From positions 1 to 34,667 of the forward strand of contig CALMAV010000300.1 in NCBI GenBank assembly GCA_937859895.1: a DNA stretch of 34,667 nucleotides. The letters run 5' to 3'. A model generated the notes under the pieces. It was not told where the DNA came from. It did not search any database and saw nothing but the letters and a program-made list of their open reading frames with translations. The stretch comes from an uncultured Bryobacterales bacterium. Lineage in GTDB: Bacteria > Acidobacteriota > Terriglobia > Bryobacterales > Bryobacteraceae. The first letter of the stretch is position 1, and each line of letters begins with the position of its first letter. Positions 31,784 through 34,667 of the stretch are shown piece by piece. The position numbers and the translations under genes were made by a program.

Positions 31784-32107
31784 TTAGATCAAGGCCCCAG
31801 CAAGGCCAGGAAACAAAGAGAGTGTGCCCGTAGCGCCTACGACGAATCCGACAGCAAACAGAACAGCCACAATACCTTTCAAGCTGGCCGTCATCTCGTG
31901 ATGATTAAACGCCCAAACGCAGCCTCCGGCAACGATCGCGATAATGGACACCGCGTACGCCATTGGGCCGGACACCTCACCGGAGAGAGCTACCATCACT
32001 TGCGTTGAAGCTAAGCGACCGCCACCGACCGCAAACGCGGGCATGTTGGCGATGAGAAATACTGTAGTCATTCCCACAGCTTTGCGAATCTGTCTATGCA
32101 TAGACAT
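31784..32107 (-). CDS. trbC: Conjugative pilin TrbC / VirB2
   Basis: 107 residues from the ATG at 32107 (AAGGAGATC upstream; an ATG two codons later is an alternative). A signal peptide with VFLIANMPAFA is followed by two hydrophobic helices (about 47-66 and 78-98) separated by a short polar turn WAFNHHEMTASLKG, the normal pilin hairpin. It ends LFPGLAGALI, with little C-terminal extension compared with RP4 TrbC. TraF in the same operon suggests C-terminal trimming and perhaps circularisation. Confidence 0.83.
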   Translation of the reverse strand: MSMHRQIRKAVGMTTVFLIANMPAFAVGGGRLASTQVMVALSGEVSGPMAYAVSIIAIVAGGCVWAFNHHEMTASLKGIVAVLFAVGFVVGATGTLSLFPGLAGALI

Positions 32108-32133
32108 CAGGAAAAGATCTCCTTCCAAAACCG

Positions 32134-33138
32134 TTATAAGTACTCCAGCGCGTAGTCTCCGCCTGGATTCAAGCCCCGAACCCAGCAGACCTCCCGCACC
32201 TTTCTACCAACCGGGAGAGAATCCTCCCCATCAATAAAAACCACTAAGTTCACCGAGGCCGCAATGCGCTCGCGGACTGAAGCTTCGTGACCGCCTACCA
32301 GCGTTTCTAACTTGCGGAGTCCGCTGGCCGCGTCGTTGGCGTGAATGGTTGCCAACCCGCCGGAGTGTCCGGTATTCCAGGCACTCAGCAATACTCGGGC
32401 AGGTTCCTCTTCCCGCACTTCCCCAATGACTAAACGTTTCGGGATCAGCCGTAAACTGGCCACCAGCAAATCGGCTTGTGAAATCGCCGCGGTCGCTAGC
32501 AGTGCAATGTGATTTGGAAGTCCACATTGCAGCTCCGGGGTGTCTTCAATCATCACCACCCTATCTTGCGGCGTCACGAGCGACCACTCGGCAATGATGC
32601 TGTTGGCCAAGCTAGTTTTTCCTGACCCAGTAGGTCCGACCAGCAGCATATTGAACCGGTACCGGCAAGCCAGCTTAAGCGCTTGCGCGTGATTACAACC
32701 CGTAACTCGTTCCGCAAAATCAGACTTATGCCGCTTTTGGTTCAGTGGGTCCGCTCCATCAGTGAAGATGCCGGAAGCCTCAAGCGCATCAATCGAATAA
32801 ATCTGCTTCTGCCGGGTACGGATGGCAAATACCGGATTCTCTACAATCGGGGCAATTAGCCCTTCGATACGGTCGCCGGTTAACGGGAAAATCGTTTCGA
32901 GGACTGGATTCTCGTGATTAAGCGATCGCTGCCGAATCGTGGCGATCCCGTTCAGCATGAGCTCGGCCATGTTGCAGTCAAGCTGGCTCTCGCATTCCCA
33001 GCCCCGACCGAGCCGGTTTACCCAAAGGCTGCCATCGCCGTTACCGACCACATCCAGGGTGTCCGAAGCGGCGAGCAAAGGTAGCAGCGGAGCAGCCAGT
33101 CCGTGTAGGGTCGTCAATTGTCTCGCGGCTTGGCTCAT
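32134..33138 (-). CDS. trbB: Mating-channel ATPase TrbB / VirB11
   Basis: 334 residues. An N-terminal domain (1-150) with FPLTGDRIEGLIAPIVENPV (84-103) and FAIRTRQKQIYSIDAL is followed by the RecA-like ATPase: Walker A NMLLVGPTGSGKTSLANS (163-180), the Asp box VVMIEDTPELQC, Walker B with LVIGEVREEEPARVLLSAWN, and the His box TGHSGGLATIHANDA. It is the hexameric secretion ATPase of the P-type channel. It overlaps the small gene upstream by ATGA and is the first recognised trb gene of the operon. Confidence 0.95.
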   Translation of the reverse strand: MSQAARQLTTLHGLAAPLLPLLAASDTLDVVGNGDGSLWVNRLGRGWECESQLDCNMAELMLNGIATIRQRSLNHENPVLETIFPLTGDRIEGLIAPIVENPVFAIRTRQKQIYSIDALEASGIFTDGADPLNQKRHKSDFAERVTGCNHAQALKLACRYRFNMLLVGPTGSGKTSLANSIIAEWSLVTPQDRVVMIEDTPELQCGLPNHIALLATAAISQADLLVASLRLIPKRLVIGEVREEEPARVLLSAWNTGHSGGLATIHANDAASGLRKLETLVGGHEASVRERIAASVNLVVFIDGEDSLPVGRKVREVCWVRGLNPGGDYALEYL

Positions 33139-33329
33139 GCAATGACACGCTTGGGAACGAGATCGCGTTTAAGAACGATTAGGCTGCTAAGTCCATCGAG
33201 GGCTAGATAAGCTAGCTCAACTGTAAGGTCTCCTTGAAAAGTCCTAACCAACGGGGTAGCCGAGCATATTACGTTTTGTAGTTTCAAACTTGATCCCTTC
33301 AAAGTCTTTGATTTAGACGAACTCCTCAC
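33135..33329 (-). CDS. Small hypothetical protein at the head of the trb operon
   Basis: 64 residues with a GTG start at 33329. A basic Ser/Lys-rich N-terminus (MRSSSKSKTLKGSSLK) leads to VELAYLALDGLSSLIVLKRD. The ATGA overlap with trbB argues that translation of this frame feeds trbB. It begins 16 nt after the LuxR-type gene. No family recognised; it may be a leader peptide or a shortened gene. Confidence 0.4.
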   Translation of the reverse strand: MRSSSKSKTLKGSSLKLQNVICSATPLVRTFQGDLTVELAYLALDGLSSLIVLKRDLVPKRVIA

Positions 33330-33345
33330 TTATGCAAGCCAGCCT

Positions 33346-33546
33346 CTATGGCTTCACAAGTCCTCTTCGAATAGCAACTAACGTCAACTGAACTGAATTT
33401 CTAGCGCCAAGCTTGGACATCAAAGAAGAACGGTGATGGCGAACCGTGTTGAGCGATAGCTCGAGAGCTTCCGCTACCGGCTTCAGCCGACCATTTTTTA
33501 GGTAAAGGTCTAGCACTTCGTGTTCCCGCGGGCTTAGTTTCTTCAA
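33346..33546 (-). CDS. Stand-alone LuxR/GerE-type HTH regulator
   Basis: 66 residues that are almost only a LuxR-type DNA-binding domain: LSPREHEVLDLYLKNGRLKP (4-23), VAEALELSLNTVRHHRSSLM and SKLGARNSVQL. The only in-frame start is TTG at 33546; a TAG lies seven codons upstream, so it is either a GerE-like minimal regulator or the 3' remnant of a longer LuxR protein. It is the first gene of the minus-strand trb string, 16 nt before the next frame, so a role in controlling transfer is plausible. There is no autoinducer or receiver domain. Confidence 0.7.
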   Translation of the reverse strand: MKKLSPREHEVLDLYLKNGRLKPVAEALELSLNTVRHHRSSLMSKLGARNSVQLTLVAIRRGLVKP

Positions 33547-33610
33547 AAGTTCTGTCGTTTTCTATCAGCGTTATAGGCTGTTGGTCCCATCAAATCCTGC
33601 GTGTCCGATT

Positions 33611-33681
33611 GCTTAGTTAAGCTTCTGGGTCTACACTACTCCGCGTGCGTTGCATAGTCAACTATTCTATGAGGCACACGC
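33611..33681. promoter_or_regulatory. Palindromes in the divergent promoter region
   Basis: GCTTAGTTAAGC (33611-33622) is a 5-bp-arm palindrome. GCGTGCGTTGCATAG (33643-33657) pairs at 11 of 15 positions with CTATGAGGCACACGC (33667-33681). They lie between the LuxR-type gene (minus strand) and the RHH-like gene (plus strand), where promoters and operators for both must be. The rest of 33547-33803 is AT-rich with no gene. Confidence 0.4.
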
Positions 33682-33803
33682 ATATTGATCTAGGTAGAGG
33701 TGTATCGTAACTCGTAGAATGTATAGGAGTTAGAAGTAGAAAATATTTTTTATCTACGGGTGGATTTCTGGGACAAAGCACGGATCAAAAGACTGATGAG
33801 GAT

Positions 33804-34100
33804 ATGTCCTTGCCTCCTGTGTTTCCGGCGAGCTACTATAGGCTCCTCGCACGAGGAGCAAAGGAACTCGGTATTAGCCGAGCAAAACTAGCAGTAACTG
33901 CGATTCGGCATTATTTAAAAGCCGTTGCCAGTCAAAATGCTCCAAAGGCCAAAGCTCTTGGAAGTGAAGATCTAGCTCAGAAATTTGCAGAAGCTCAGCG
34001 AAAGATTGCAAAGGAATGGTGGAGCACTTTAAGTCCAGAAGAAAAGGCAGCAAGAACCAAGAAGGCTAACCAAGCTCGTTGGCCTAAAAAAAAGAAGTAA
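33804..34100 (+). CDS. Small RHH-like DNA-binding protein with basic tail
   Basis: 98 residues, start at the ATG at 33804 after GATGAGG. SYYRLLARGAKELGISRAKL (10-29) and then AVTAIRHYLKAV resemble the two helices of a ribbon-helix-helix regulator. The C-terminal part (AEAQRKIAKEWWSTLSPEEK, then KKANQARWPKKKK) is lysine-rich and could bind nucleic acid non-specifically. It diverges from the trb operon and may regulate it from the shared promoter region. Family not identified. Confidence 0.6.
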   Translation: MSLPPVFPASYYRLLARGAKELGISRAKLAVTAIRHYLKAVASQNAPKAKALGSEDLAQKFAEAQRKIAKEWWSTLSPEEKAARTKKANQARWPKKKK

Positions 34101-34125
34101 GTCTTCGGGTAAATTGCTTCGACTT

Positions 34126-34464
34126 TTAGCGTCCTTGGCCAACGACTTTACTCAGGATGCTTTTAGCCTGCTCCCTCATTGGTTCAGTCGCATCTGGATT
34201 TTCGAGCAGTTGCCGAAGGTACTCAATATCCTCCTGGGGCTTTTCCTGCTTAACAGATTCTGTGATGATGCTTCTTAGAGGAAAAAGCTTTGGCACGGCA
34301 GTTAGCAAAAAGCCGATTGGGTTATGTGCTTTGCGGGCAGCTGCGAGCTTACTTTGCACTTCGCAGCGCGAATGTTGGGTCGGCCCCTGTTCCGCTTGTT
34401 CTGGCGGCTGAACGCTTCGCTTCGGCCGCCGCGGGACGCCTTTCCGAACCTCCTTGCCCACCAC
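34126..34464 (-). CDS. Hypothetical protein, 5' part doubtful
   Basis: 112 codons open from a GTG at 34464. The C-terminal ~70 residues look natural: HNPIGFLLTAVPKLFPLRSI, EDIEYLRQLLENPDATEPMR and EQAKSILSKVV form amphipathic helices. The first ~40 residues are Arg/Pro-rich and are antisense to a glutathione S-transferase remnant, so the original 5' end was probably lost at a junction near 34.36 kb. It is convergent with the RHH-like gene at 33804. No family recognised. Confidence 0.4.
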   Translation of the reverse strand: MVGKEVRKGVPRRPKRSVQPPEQAEQGPTQHSRCEVQSKLAAARKAHNPIGFLLTAVPKLFPLRSIITESVKQEKPQEDIEYLRQLLENPDATEPMREQAKSILSKVVGQGR

Positions 34465-34542
34465 GACCGGATGCTGGCCCGTCCAGCCGTTCAGCGCACC
34501 CTCGAAACAGAGGCCGCCATCGGTTATGAGCTGCCGGCCTGA
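34372..34542 (+). pseudogene. 3' remnant of a glutathione S-transferase-like gene
   Basis: The plus-strand frame ending at 34542 reads LFRLFWRLNASLRPP, DAFPNLLAHHDRMLARPAVQ and RTLETEAAIGYELPA. This is the usual C-terminal end of bacterial glutathione S-transferases (FPNL..H..RM.ARPAVQRTL..E). The N-terminal thioredoxin domain and most of the helical domain are missing upstream, and no start or ribosome-binding site is present. The stretch is visibly GC-richer than the transfer genes, which suggests a different origin. Confidence 0.6.
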
Positions 34543-34645
34543 GCGTCGTCCTCTGGTGGGGAGCGGCTGTAGAGGGCACGGTGCCTGGAGGTGTACGCAA
34601 CATCCTGCTGGCGAGCTTTGCAGGACACTATTCGGAGACTATTCC

Positions 34646-34667
34646 ATGAAGCGTCTCGGGCTGCTCC
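34646..34667 (+). CDS. Start of a gene cut by the window end
   Basis: An ATG at 34646 with GGAGA 8 nt upstream opens a frame reading MKRLGLL before the window ends. The Lys-Arg then hydrophobic beginning could be a signal peptide. Only seven codons are visible, so this is tentative. Confidence 0.3.

Overview
This window is a mobile, accessory stretch of a Gram-negative bacterial genome or plasmid. Its backbone is one conjugative transfer module of about 21 kb (about 13.1-34.1 kb). The transfer genes, the tyrosine recombinases and the many small unknown proteins look most like elements I associate with Acidobacteriota (Terriglobia). That is recollection of protein style, not something the sequence proves. 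No rRNA, tRNA, CRISPR array or replication/partition gene was found, so plasmid versus integrative element cannot be decided here.

Left part, 1-6.4 kb: the 5' end of a Tn3-type transposase gene, divergent from a serine resolvase, marks a transposon end. It is followed by loosely packed cargo: a DUF2971 protein, a membrane zinc-ribbon protein, an alpha/beta hydrolase, a small exported protein, a two-gene unit of a membrane-anchored HNH protein with a Cys/His mini-protein, and a decayed MFS transporter. Middle part, 6.5-13.4 kb: a histidine kinase with an output-less receiver protein; a tyrosine recombinase gene bracketed by two palindromic, Xer-site-like sequences; a ParB-like small gene; a frameshifted second recombinase; a restriction endonuclease/adenine methyltransferase pair; and a small membrane gene with a stop at codon 3.

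Right part, 13.4-33.5 kb: nearly everything lies on the minus strand in tightly coupled genes. From 33.5 down to 21.4 kb runs a Trb-type mating-pair operon: LuxR-type HTH, small unknown, TrbB, C, D, E, J, a TrbK/EexN-like protein, TrbL, F, G, I, TraF, a small RHH-like protein and an acidic unknown. Then comes a non-coding segment that reads as an origin of transfer. It has a 16-bp repeat present three times, nested inverted repeats, and GTATTGTCT/A exactly 8 nt beyond a stem, which matches the R388 nic site as I remember it. Downstream are a TrwA-like RHH protein, a TrwB/VirD4 coupling protein and a MobF (TrwC/TraI) relaxase-helicase, in the R388 order. Four accessory genes follow the relaxase, including a SprT/Spartan-like metalloprotease.

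The element therefore appears to join an R388-like DNA-processing module to an RP4/Ti-like Trb channel with a TraF pilin-processing peptidase. The right end (34.1-34.7 kb) holds an RHH-like gene, an unknown minus-strand gene and the 3' remnant of a glutathione S-transferase gene on the opposite strand, which suggests a recombination junction.
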